From Nitrosopumilales archaeon (GTDB lineage Archaea; Thermoproteota; Nitrososphaeria; Nitrososphaerales; Nitrosopumilaceae): 7,157 bases of DNA. The notes below the pieces were generated by a model. It was not told the DNA's origin. It did not search any database and worked only from the letters and a program-made list of their open reading frames with translations. The translations under genes were made by a program, and so were the position numbers. This document shows, in pieces, positions 1 to 5,500 of this stretch. Location: assembly GCA_016176745.1 (NCBI GenBank), contig JACOWO010000054.1, positions 1 to 7,157 of the forward strand, in the 5' to 3' direction. Positions within the stretch are counted from its first letter, which is position 1. Each line of letters opens with the position of its first letter.

Positions 1-389
1 CCGAAGGAGAATTTGACTGGTTGTCTGATACATCGATTAAAATATACAACAAAATGGCTCGCATCGCAGATGCTGCAGGATTTATCTTATCTGACCTAAA
101 GTTAGAGTTTGGCAAGCTTGACGGCAAAATCATTCTAGGTGACTCTATTGGTCCTGACGAATACAGGTTGTGGCCAAAGATCTCTTATGAAATTGGCAGG
201 ATACAGGATGCCTATGACAAACAATTATTGCGTGACTGGCTTACGGCAAACGGATATCAAAAGCAGTTTGAGGATGCAAGGGCAAGAGGCCAAGAGCCTA
301 TTGCACCTAAAATTCCTCAAAATCTGATAAGCAAAATGACTGAGCGATATGTTATTGCATACGAAAGACTAACCGGTCACTCACTATAA
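1..389 (+). CDS. purC: SAICAR synthetase, C-terminal part (5' end outside window)
   Basis: Phosphoribosylaminoimidazole-succinocarboxamide synthase joins CAIR and aspartate, using ATP, in cytosolic de novo purine synthesis. The reading frame is open from base 3 and ends at TAA 387-389, so about 129 C-terminal residues of a protein usually somewhat under 300 residues are visible. The TTG at 21 is only an internal leucine codon. Family signs are the block SDLKLEFG, then GDSIGPDEYRLWP, corresponding to the family's 'DE..PD..R.W' segment, then YDKQLLRDWL. The tail ends in ERYVIAYERLTG, as in the PurC group with a DKQ-RDWL C-terminus. No overlapping or closely spaced partner gene follows; the next 90 bases lead into a T-rich terminator, so it is probably the last gene of its transcript. 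The family call is firm from these motifs. Nothing can be said about its start or promoter. Confidence 0.93.
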   Translation, partial: EGEFDWLSDTSIKIYNKMARIADAAGFILSDLKLEFGKLDGKIILGDSIGPDEYRLWPKISYEIGRIQDAYDKQLLRDWLTANGYQKQFEDARARGQEPIAPKIPQNLISKMTERYVIAYERLTGHSL

Positions 390-477
390 CTCGAATTTTC
401 CAAAATCATCTCAAGTTACAATTGTTGATTTTTGCCATTATGGTGCCCACCTGCCACATGATTTCCCACAAGCTGCC

Positions 478-504
478 TTTTTTGTTATTTTTTGCTAGTT
501 TTTT
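478..504 (+). terminator. T-rich transcription terminator after purC
   Basis: Three runs of exactly six T (478-483, 488-493, 499-504) lie within 27 bases, about 90 bases past the purC stop. Archaeal RNA polymerase terminates on oligo-T in the non-template strand without needing a hairpin, so a triple T6 array is a plausible strong terminator. No strong stem-loop precedes it. Confidence 0.6.
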
Positions 505-509
505 GTATT

Positions 510-610
510 GCTACAACTTTGATAGTTTTACTATAATAATTATAATTATGCAACTATATTCTTTGTAGCATATGATATTTTATTTGTAACATAACTATGG
601 TTGCTGTAGC
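510..610. repeat. Three-copy 18-bp motif AACTAT-N6-TGTAGC (putative operator array)
   Basis: The motif occurs at 510-527 (minus strand; read on plus as GCTACA-ACTTTG-ATAGTT), at 552-569 (plus, inner bases ATTCTT) and at 593-610 (plus, inner bases GGTTGC). All twelve outer bases are identical in the three copies, the six inner bases differ, and the gap is always six. Starts are 42 and 41 bp apart, close to four DNA turns, so the sites would lie on one face of the helix. The invariant-half, variable-core, phased layout is what a dimeric DNA-binding protein would read. The array lies 78 bp or more upstream of the regulator ATG at 688. Copies 1 and 2 also form an interrupted 60-bp inverted repeat with an AT-rich centre. 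The sequence is observed; the operator role is inferred. Confidence 0.6.
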
Positions 611-635
611 GAAGAAAAATTAATGCGATTAGCCA

Positions 636-650
636 AAAAAATATGATATG
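636..650 (+). promoter_or_regulatory. Weak TATA-like element for the winged-helix regulator gene
   Basis: The stretch contains ATATGATAT and sits about 45 bp before the ATG at 688. A start site 25-27 bp downstream would fall near 668-672, giving a leader of roughly 16-20 nt, or a leaderless start at the TTG at 667. The whole region is AT-rich and the match is poor, so this is tentative. The last motif copy ends about 30 bp upstream of it. Confidence 0.3.
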
Positions 651-687
651 AGGATCTTTTAGCTTATTGCTAGACTCAATCCTACAC

Positions 688-1200
688 ATGTCAACACTAC
701 TTGAAAAGCCAGTAAGGGTAAATCGGACTGTCATAACAACAGCTGATCAGGCCCGTGCAATCGAGGATCCGGCTCGTGCAAAAGTTCTTGAGATTTTATA
801 CAGAAAGGAGCTTAACGCAGAACAAATCCTAGATGAGCTAAAAAAGTCAGGTTACAAAAAGGCACTAACAACGATGCGACATCACTTGGATATTCTCAAA
901 GAATCAGGTCTAATTGAAATTGTAAGAATCGAAGAAGCTAGAGGTGCTGTTACAAAATTTTACGGAACATCAACAAAGTTTTTGGGATTTGATCTGCCAA
1001 AAGATTTTGATGCAAAGTACTCATCGCTTGTCAAAACAACAAGTGGCAAAATCGAAAAACTGCTAAAAAATATCTCGCAAAAAACTGCAAACAAAAACTC
1101 AAAACCTGAGCATGACAGCTATGGCCAGTATCTTACCTTTGAAATCATAAATCGCGCAATTACAGAAATCCTAGAAAACTCACACCAAAACTCTAAGTGA
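688..1200 (+). CDS. ArsR-like winged-helix transcriptional regulator
   Basis: A 170-residue protein with an N-terminal winged helix-turn-helix. Residues 19-40 (ADQARAIEDPARAKVLEILY) match the opening helix of ArsR-type domains. Residues 43-55 and 58-73 form the helix-turn-helix, with recognition helix LTTMRHHLDILKESG. Residues 74-93 (GLIEIVRI ... GAVTKFYG) form the wing. Residues 105-170 are mainly helical and lysine-rich, possibly for dimerisation or ligand binding. There is no cysteine anywhere, so it cannot be a thiol-based metal sensor like classic ArsR/SmtB; the signal is unknown. ATG 688 was chosen over an in-frame TTG at 667, which would add seven residues; neither has a Shine-Dalgarno. 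Its 3' end overlaps the convergent DUF371 gene by 8 bp. The 18-bp motif array upstream suggests autoregulation or control by another factor, as inference only. The fold is fairly sure; targets cannot be named. Confidence 0.85.
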   Translation: MSTLLEKPVRVNRTVITTADQARAIEDPARAKVLEILYRKELNAEQILDELKKSGYKKALTTMRHHLDILKESGLIEIVRIEEARGAVTKFYGTSTKFLGFDLPKDFDAKYSSLVKTTSGKIEKLLKNISQKTANKNSKPEHDSYGQYLTFEIINRAITEILENSHQNSK

Positions 1201-1609
1201 CTTCGATAACAAAAGTTCCCTTTGTTTGCGGGTCTTGCAAAACATGAATCATTTTTTTTGGAATTGCGCTTGATGCCTTGTCGCACCCAATGGCAATAGT
1301 TCTTGGGCAAACAAACTTGCTTTTTCTTAACACTATGTCATGTGGATGAGACAATTTCAGGTCCTTGCTTCCATGACCATTTACTGTAAAGGACTGATTA
1401 TCTACAATAATTGAAAACTTTATTTTTGAGCTTGGATCGCGGATTTCTTTTTTTAGCTTTTCTGGAAGTCCATCACACCCACATGATGCATTTATCCCAA
1501 CAATACAGTCGCCGTTTATTGTTAGCTTGGGCTCTGTTGTGATCTCAATTGTATTTTGGTGCAATGCTGTTATGTTTTTGTGCCCAGTAAATGGAATTTC
1601 AAATCGCAC
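1193..1609 (-). CDS. DUF371 family protein of unknown function
   Basis: A 138-residue soluble protein recognised as the archaeal DUF371 family from its start (RFEIPFTGHKNITALHQNTIEITTE), the GDCIVGINAS block (33-42) and the late block VCPRTIAIGCDKAS (100-113). GDCIVGINA and RTIAIGCDKA resemble each other, hinting at an internal repeat. Cysteines 35, 43, 45, 101 and 109 are numerous for so small a protein. A metal or redox role is possible but speculative; no function is established to my knowledge. The start is GTG 1607-1609. Upstream in-frame codons run to a stop, with no ATG in frame. The gene diverges from psmA across a short gap with a shared TATA-like element that would place its transcript start at or next to the GTG. 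It converges on the winged-helix gene with 8-bp overlapping ends. T6 runs on its strand (opposite 1079-1084 and 1065-1070), inside that neighbour, could end its transcript. Confidence 0.85.
   Translation of the reverse strand: MRFEIPFTGHKNITALHQNTIEITTEPKLTINGDCIVGINASCGCDGLPEKLKKEIRDPSSKIKFSIIVDNQSFTVNGHGSKDLKLSHPHDIVLRKSKFVCPRTIAIGCDKASSAIPKKMIHVLQDPQTKGTFVIEVT
1252..1259 (+). terminator. T8 tract, possible terminator for the regulator transcript
   Basis: Eight consecutive T on the plus strand lie 52 bases past the regulator stop, inside the convergent DUF371 gene, where they encode lysine codons on the other strand. Because the two genes overlap, the plus-strand transcript has to end within DUF371, and this is the longest T run available. 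Placement only; no other evidence. Confidence 0.35.
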
Positions 1610-1628
1610 ATTTTGTGCATAACTAGAC

Positions 1629-1638
1629 TTAAATTAAA
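1629..1638. promoter_or_regulatory. Shared divergent TATA element for psmA and the DUF371 gene
   Basis: TTAAATTAAA contains a core TTAAATTAA that reads TTAATTTAA on the other strand, so it is nearly the same in both directions. Its centre (about 1633) is 29 bp from the psmA ATG (1662) and 24 bp from the DUF371 GTG (1609). Archaeal TATA boxes lie about 26 bp before the start site, so both transcripts would begin within a few bases of their start codons. Neither gene has a Shine-Dalgarno, which fits leaderless messages. Confidence 0.55.
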
Positions 1639-1661
1639 CTTTCAAAGCATTGAAAACAAAA

Positions 1662-2399
1662 ATGATGCCACAACAACAAGGCTATGATAGAGCCATTACT
1701 GTTTTTTCACCAGATGGTAGATTGTATCAAGTCGAATATGCAATTGAAACTGTCAGGCGAGGAACACTTGCAGTTGGCATAAAAAATAAAGACGGCATAA
1801 TTATCGCAGTTGAAGAAAAACCACGAAAGCTCCAGATTTCAGAAACACCTCAGAAAATTTTCCAAGTCGATGAACACATTGGAGTTGCAGCTGCAGGATA
1901 CATCCCAGATGCAAGAAGTCAAGTTGACAATGCAAGATTTTTCTCACAAAGCAGCAAAATGATTTACGACGAACCAGTTGAGGTAGAGACTATAGCAAAA
2001 CATCTAGCAGACCAGTGTCAGCAATTTACCCAGTATGCAGGTGTAAGGCCTTTTGGTGTTGCACTAATAATTGGCGGCGTTGATGATCATGGAAGTTCGC
2101 TTTATCTTACTGATCCAAGTGGAACCTACATTGCATATGATGCAGTTTCAATTGGTTCTGGCTCTGATGTTGTAGCCGATTTTCTTGAAAAATCATATAC
2201 CGCAAATATGCCACTTGATGATGCAGGTGCGCTTGCAGTTGCCGCAATTTATCTGGTAAGTGAAGAAAAAGAAGGATCAAAACATATCAAAATGTCGCAG
2301 ATAAAAACTGATACAAAAAAGTTTGAGATAATTTCAGAAGACCAGATTGCAAAGTATGCAAAGATTGCAAAACAAAAATACCCTTCTGAGAAAAAATAA
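1662..2399 (+). CDS. psmA: 20S proteasome alpha subunit
   Basis: Forms the outer heptameric rings of the cytosolic 20S proteasome and gates substrate entry; it is not catalytic. The 245-residue length is normal for archaeal alpha subunits. The N-terminal helix signature is complete: GYDRAITVFSPDGRLYQVEYA (7-27). With ATG 1662 as start, the gate residues are Tyr8-Asp9-Arg10, the same numbering as in Thermoplasma, which supports this start. An ATG follows directly at 1665, and a TTG at 1650 is too close to the TATA element. Further family blocks are RPFGVAL (129-135) and LTDPSGTY (149-156). Lys65 in TPQKIF aligns by eye with the pocket lysine that receives the HbYX tails of activator ATPases. 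The tail is lysine-rich (KYAKIAKQKYPSEKK). It is transcribed divergently from DUF371 and followed after 8 nt by the SPOUT gene, so the two are probably cotranscribed. The beta subunit gene is not in the window. Confidence 0.95.
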   Translation: MMPQQQGYDRAITVFSPDGRLYQVEYAIETVRRGTLAVGIKNKDGIIIAVEEKPRKLQISETPQKIFQVDEHIGVAAAGYIPDARSQVDNARFFSQSSKMIYDEPVEVETIAKHLADQCQQFTQYAGVRPFGVALIIGGVDDHGSSLYLTDPSGTYIAYDAVSIGSGSDVVADFLEKSYTANMPLDDAGALAVAAIYLVSEEKEGSKHIKMSQIKTDTKKFEIISEDQIAKYAKIAKQKYPSEKK

Positions 2400-2407
2400 A
2401 CTAACTC

Positions 2408-3223
2408 TTGAATATTTCAATCGCAGTCCCAAATTCATCTCTAAGCGACGAATCAACCCAGCTTGACAAGTCTCGAAAGATTTCACTTATTGCAAGGGCT
2501 TGCGCAATTTTTGAAATAGATACAATCTATGTTTATCATGAAGGTGGAAGCAAATCTGAAACATCGCTTATTGTAACTCTTTTGAAATATTTAGAAACCC
2601 CACAGTATCTCCGCAGGCGATTATATCCAAAACTTGATGAGCTAAGATATGCTGGTGTGATGGCGCCACTTAAAATTCCAAGCCACATGCCCATGATAAA
2701 TCCTAAAAAAATCCAAAGTGGGGATATTCGTGATGGCGTAATATTTTTCCTGAAAGGGAAAAAGTTTGTTGATGTAGGAATTGATTTTGCGGTTCCATAT
2801 TTTGGCAAGCTACAAAGTGGCGACAGAGTCACAATCCAATTCAAAAAAGGATATCCTGATTTTGAGATAAAGGAAATAACAAAAGAAAACATACCCAAGT
2901 ATTGGGGATACAAGGTAAAAGAAAGAAAAAATCTGTCTGAATTTTTATCATCCTGGGATGGAAACATCATACTGACTTCACGAAAAGGAAAGCCAATAAC
3001 GGAAACATCATTAGAAAATTTCTTTGATCAAAAACCACTTCTTGTTGTTTTTGGTTCGCCACAAAGAGGATTATATGATCTCTTGGGACCTAACATAAAG
3101 AACATACAAAACTCAAAGACTCTAAACTTTTTTCCACAACAGGCTACTGAAACAGTCAGATTAGAAGAAGCGCTTCTTGGAACTCTGTCGATTCTAAACA
3201 TTATGCGATTGGGTTATATTTAA
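2408..3223 (+). CDS. SPOUT-class RNA methyltransferase, MTH1/C9orf114 (SPOUT1) family
   Basis: A 271-residue member of the 'putative RNA methyltransferase' family, whose archaeal structural prototype is MTH1 of Methanothermobacter. It should use S-adenosylmethionine on an RNA, probably ribosomal RNA; the target base is not visible here. The N-terminal half carries KISLIARACAIFEIDTIYVYH (24-44) and PQYLRRRLYP. An inserted OB-like beta segment spans about residues 90-160. The C-terminal knot contains LLVVFGSPQRG (211-221) and FFPQQATETVRLEEALLGTL (241-260), the trefoil-knot cofactor region. The start is TTG 2408: an in-frame TAA lies two codons upstream, and the encoded NISIAVPNS lines up with family N-termini. 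There is no Shine-Dalgarno. It sits 8 nt behind psmA. In Methanothermobacter the same family lies directly before rpl3, as here apart from the small ORF. Confidence 0.88.
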   Translation: MNISIAVPNSSLSDESTQLDKSRKISLIARACAIFEIDTIYVYHEGGSKSETSLIVTLLKYLETPQYLRRRLYPKLDELRYAGVMAPLKIPSHMPMINPKKIQSGDIRDGVIFFLKGKKFVDVGIDFAVPYFGKLQSGDRVTIQFKKGYPDFEIKEITKENIPKYWGYKVKERKNLSEFLSSWDGNIILTSRKGKPITETSLENFFDQKPLLVVFGSPQRGLYDLLGPNIKNIQNSKTLNFFPQQATETVRLEEALLGTLSILNIMRLGYI

Positions 3224-3241
3224 TATCAAAAAAGTTTGCTT

Positions 3242-3352
3242 TTGAGAAAACAAAAAAAATTTCTAATTTTGGCAATTGCACTTGGAACAGCTGGTGTTAT
3301 GATCGGAGCAATAACAATATTTTTCTCAATTAATGATATTTTGCAGCCGTAA
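3242..3352 (+). CDS. Putative 36-residue single-pass membrane peptide
   Basis: A short frame from TTG 3242 to TAA 3350-3352. The N-terminus is strongly basic (MRKQKK), followed by about 24 uncharged residues (7-30, FLILAIALGTAG onward to FFSI) and a short polar end NDILQP. By the positive-inside rule the N-terminus would face the cytoplasm. Gly18 and Gly22 form a GxxxG helix-packing motif within the hydrophobic segment. It starts 18 nt after the SPOUT stop, in the same frame, and ends exactly where a T-rich terminator begins, as if it were the last cistron of psmA-SPOUT. Against it: the start is TTG, no Shine-Dalgarno is visible, and AT-rich DNA easily yields hydrophobic codons. I recognise no family. 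Confidence 0.45.
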   Translation: MRKQKKFLILAIALGTAGVMIGAITIFFSINDILQP

Positions 3353-3378
3353 GATTTTTTACAAAAAACCGATTTTTT
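3353..3378 (+). terminator. T-rich terminator before the ribosomal operon
   Basis: GATTTTTT occurs twice (3353-3360 and 3371-3378), separated by an A6 run, directly behind the stop of the small ORF and ahead of the uL3 TATA box. Oligo-T tracts at this place would separate the psmA-SPOUT transcript from the ribosomal operon. The first 13 bases, GATTTTTTACAAA, recur at 5511-5523. Confidence 0.55.
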
Positions 3379-3397
3379 GTTTCAAAATTTTAGTACG

Positions 3398-3405
3398 TAT
3401 ATAAT
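3398..3405 (+). promoter_or_regulatory. TATA box of the uL3 ribosomal operon
   Basis: TATATAAT lies with its centre about 32 bp before the uL3 ATG at 3433, giving an expected start site near 3427 and a leader of only a few bases. No Shine-Dalgarno precedes the ATG, as expected for a near-leaderless first gene. It is the best TATA match in the window and directly follows a terminator. Confidence 0.65.
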
Positions 3406-3432
3406 GGGGTTTGCGACTTTTTTCGTTTATCT

Positions 3433-4425
3433 ATGGGTCATAGAAAACATAGCCAACCACGTCGTGGTAGCCTTGCATACCTTCCTAGAGGACGTGCTAA
3501 AAGCATGGAAGCACGTATTCGCACTTGGCCAAAAACGACTTTGCAAGAACCAAAACTTTTAGCTTATGCAGGATTCAAGGCAGGTTGTATCCAAGTTGTC
3601 AGCATTGATGATCGTGAAAAAACTCCAAACTTTGGAAAGCAGCTTGTCTCACTTGCAACAGTAGTTGCAACACCTCCAATTGTTGTAATTGGAATGCGTG
3701 GATACTCAAAAAATAATGATGGCCTGCATGCAGCATTTGATGTTTATGCAAAAGACTTGCCAAAGTATGTTTCAAGACTTTTTACTGCAAAACCAAGTGA
3801 TGAAAACATAGCAAAGGCAGAAAAATCGCTGCATAGAATCGAAGAAATTTTTGCACTTGTTGCAATCTCGCCACAGGCTGCAGGGCGTGAGCAAAAAAAG
3901 CCATTTGTTTTTGAGGTGGCAGTAAAGGGCGGTACAGTTGAAAAACAATTTGCGTATGTAAAAGATCTTTTAGGAAAAGAAGTAAAAATTGATCAAGTTT
4001 TTGAAACAGGTGTAATGGTTGATGTTGCTGCAATAACAAAAGGCAAAGGTTGGGAAGGTCCAATTACAAGATATGGAGTAAAAAGAAAACAGCACAAATC
4101 AAGAAAAAGTGTCAGAGCGCTAGGCTCACTTGGACCAATTTCTCCTTCAAACATAATGTATACAGTTCCACGTGGAGGCCAGCGGGGGTTCCATCAAAGA
4201 GTCGAGTACAACAAAAGAATTATGATAATGGGCAACACAGAAAAAAGCGAATTTAAAATCAATCCATCTGGTGGGTTCAAACATTTTGGAACAGTGAATG
4301 GCGATTATGTAATAGTAAAGGGATCGGTTCCTGGCACCTACAATAGATTGGTTAAATTTAGATCACAGATAAGAAAAATTCCATCAAAGATTCTCAAGCC
4401 AAACATTCTTGAGGTTGTTGTATGA
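3433..4425 (+). CDS. rpl3: 50S ribosomal protein L3 (uL3)
   Basis: Large-subunit protein that binds 23S rRNA early in assembly and reaches towards the peptidyl transferase centre. The 330-residue length is typical of archaeal/eukaryotic uL3, longer than bacterial L3. The N-terminus MGHRKHSQPRRGSLAYLPR (1-19) matches the eukaryotic type, which fixes the ATG. ITKGKGWEGPITRYGVKRKQ (201-220) is the rRNA-binding block, GGQRGFHQRVEYNKRI (248-263) belongs to the long central extension, and GSVPGTYNRLVKFR (297-310) is the conserved C-terminal part. First gene of the ribosomal operon, with a TATA box about 30 bp upstream. Its TGA overlaps the uL4 ATG as ATGA. No anomalies seen. Confidence 0.97.
   Translation: MGHRKHSQPRRGSLAYLPRGRAKSMEARIRTWPKTTLQEPKLLAYAGFKAGCIQVVSIDDREKTPNFGKQLVSLATVVATPPIVVIGMRGYSKNNDGLHAAFDVYAKDLPKYVSRLFTAKPSDENIAKAEKSLHRIEEIFALVAISPQAAGREQKKPFVFEVAVKGGTVEKQFAYVKDLLGKEVKIDQVFETGVMVDVAAITKGKGWEGPITRYGVKRKQHKSRKSVRALGSLGPISPSNIMYTVPRGGQRGFHQRVEYNKRIMIMGNTEKSEFKINPSGGFKHFGTVNGDYVIVKGSVPGTYNRLVKFRSQIRKIPSKILKPNILEVVV
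4411..4415 (+). promoter_or_regulatory. Shine-Dalgarno for uL4
   Basis: GAGGT lies six bases before ATG 4422, within the last codons of uL3. It matches the archaeal anti-Shine-Dalgarno and confirms the ATG that overlaps the uL3 stop. Confidence 0.65.
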
Positions 4426-5234
4426 AAGCTCATACTCTGTCACTTGTAGGTTCTAAAGAATCTGAAATCGAGCTGCCGCCAGTATTTTTTACGCCGTTTA
4501 GAAAAGATCTAATTCACAAGGCTTACGTAAATCTTGACTCACACAGATACCAAAGACAGGGAAGACATCCTACTGCTGGTATGGATGTTGTTGCAATGTC
4601 AAATGATCCTCCAACAGGCCATGGGCAGGCAAGAATTGCAAGAATGCGTGGTGGTGGCGGCGGAAGACAAGGACAGGCCGGAGGGGTTGCTTCAACTCGA
4701 GGAGGAAGGCAGGCACATCCACCAATTGTAGAAAGAGTGATCTACAAAAAACTAAACAAAAAAGAAAACACACTTGCGTTATGCTCTGCAATTGCCGCTA
4801 CTGCATCAAAAGAACTAGTAGAGATACGTGGCCACAAAGTAAATGGAATTGAATCGTTTCCAATTGTTGTCTCTGATGATATAGAATCTGTATCTACTGC
4901 AAAAGAGATGAAAAAAATTCTTGATTCTCTAAAGTTGTCACAAGATATTGAAAGGCTTAGTACAAGAAAGGCTCGCACAGGAAAATCTGCGTTGCGTGGA
5001 AGAAAAACAAAGATTGGAAAAAGTATACTCTTTGTTACAAAAAATCCTGAAAAACTTGCAAAAGCATGCGGCTCTTTTTCTGGGGTTAATGTAGTAGCTG
5101 CAAACCGCCTTAGTGTTTTGGACTTGGCACCAGGATCTCACTCAATCAGGCTTACTGTATATTCAAAGAGTGCAATAGATGAGATTGCAAAGATCAAGTC
5201 AACTCATCTGGAATTAATGGTGAATGTTAGATGA
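4422..5234 (+). CDS. rpl4: 50S ribosomal protein L4 (uL4)
   Basis: Large-subunit protein whose long internal loop lines the peptide exit tunnel. 270 residues, archaeal type. The globular domain is interrupted at about 41-101 by the tunnel loop: HRYQRQGRHPTAGMD, GHGQARIARMR, then a glycine-rich stretch GGGGGRQGQAGG (77-88) and GGRQAHPP (94-101), the last being the family hallmark. It continues with ERVIYKKLNKKENTLALCSA and SKSILFV-like C-terminal strands (IGKSILFVTKN). The start overlaps the uL3 stop (ATGA) and the stop overlaps the uL23 start (ATGA), so translation is probably coupled on both sides. The loop is richer in glycine than the crenarchaeal and euryarchaeal versions I know. Confidence 0.96.
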   Translation: MKAHTLSLVGSKESEIELPPVFFTPFRKDLIHKAYVNLDSHRYQRQGRHPTAGMDVVAMSNDPPTGHGQARIARMRGGGGGRQGQAGGVASTRGGRQAHPPIVERVIYKKLNKKENTLALCSAIAATASKELVEIRGHKVNGIESFPIVVSDDIESVSTAKEMKKILDSLKLSQDIERLSTRKARTGKSALRGRKTKIGKSILFVTKNPEKLAKACGSFSGVNVVAANRLSVLDLAPGSHSIRLTVYSKSAIDEIAKIKSTHLELMVNVR

Positions 5235-5497
5235 ATACAGACGAGGCAACAAAAATAATACTGAGACCATATGTCACAGAAAGGACATTTGCGCTAGTTG
5301 AAAGCGAGCAAAAAATCTGCTTTATTGTAAACAACTTTGCATCAAAATCAAAGATTGCAGAAGCAGTAACAACATTATACAATGAAAAAGCAGTAGATAT
5401 TAACACCGCAAAAACGGTTTACGGAAAAAAGGCCTTTGTTAAATTTGAATCAACAGAAAAGGCGCGTGACTTGGCAACAAAAATAGGAATGCTATAA
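5231..5497 (+). CDS. rpl23: 50S ribosomal protein L23 (uL23)
   Basis: Large-subunit protein at the tunnel exit, where signal recognition particle and chaperones dock. 88 residues, the normal length of archaeal uL23, without the eukaryotic N-terminal extension. The marker block is LRPYVTERTF (11-20), followed by KICFIVNNFASKSKIAEAVTTLYN (28-51) and a C-terminal strand GKKAFVKF. The start ATG overlaps the uL4 stop (ATGA), and a GGTGA Shine-Dalgarno (5219-5223) lies seven bases before it. In most archaea the next gene is uL2; here uS19 follows after a 39-nt gap. Confidence 0.95.
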   Translation: MNTDEATKIILRPYVTERTFALVESEQKICFIVNNFASKSKIAEAVTTLYNEKAVDINTAKTVYGKKAFVKFESTEKARDLATKIGML

Positions 5498-5500
5498 TAT
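5493..5500 (+). promoter_or_regulatory. Possible internal promoter ahead of uS19
   Basis: TATAATAT overlaps the uL23 stop codon. Its centre is about 40 bp before the uS19 ATG (5537), so a transcript would start near 5522 with a leader of about 15 nt that still includes the Shine-Dalgarno at 5526-5531. It resembles the TATATAAT of the uL3 promoter. Such a string can arise by chance in AT-rich DNA, partly here from the CTA-TAA codon pair. Confidence 0.3.

Noticed and set aside
440..568. Plus-strand 42-codon hydrophobic ORF (starts MVPTCHMISHK)
   Set aside because: Its hydrophobic residues come from the T6 tracts, it runs through the terminator and two motif copies, and it has no ribosome site.
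510..569. RNA hairpin or riboswitch formed by motif copies 1 and 2
   Set aside because: The two 6-bp stems are separated by a mismatched 6-base internal loop and close a 24-base loop; the third copy in direct orientation and the helical phasing fit a DNA site better. Kept only as an alternative.
546..734. Minus-strand ORF of 62 codons before the regulator
   Set aside because: It overlaps the regulator start and two of the motif copies, is low in complexity, and matches no family I know.
2536..2970. Minus-strand ORF of 144 codons
   Set aside because: It lies wholly antisense to the recognised SPOUT methyltransferase gene and resembles no known protein.
3377..3562. Plus-strand ORF of 61 codons starting before uL3
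   Set aside because: It contains the uL3 TATA box and overlaps the uL3 N-terminus in another frame; uL3 is certain.
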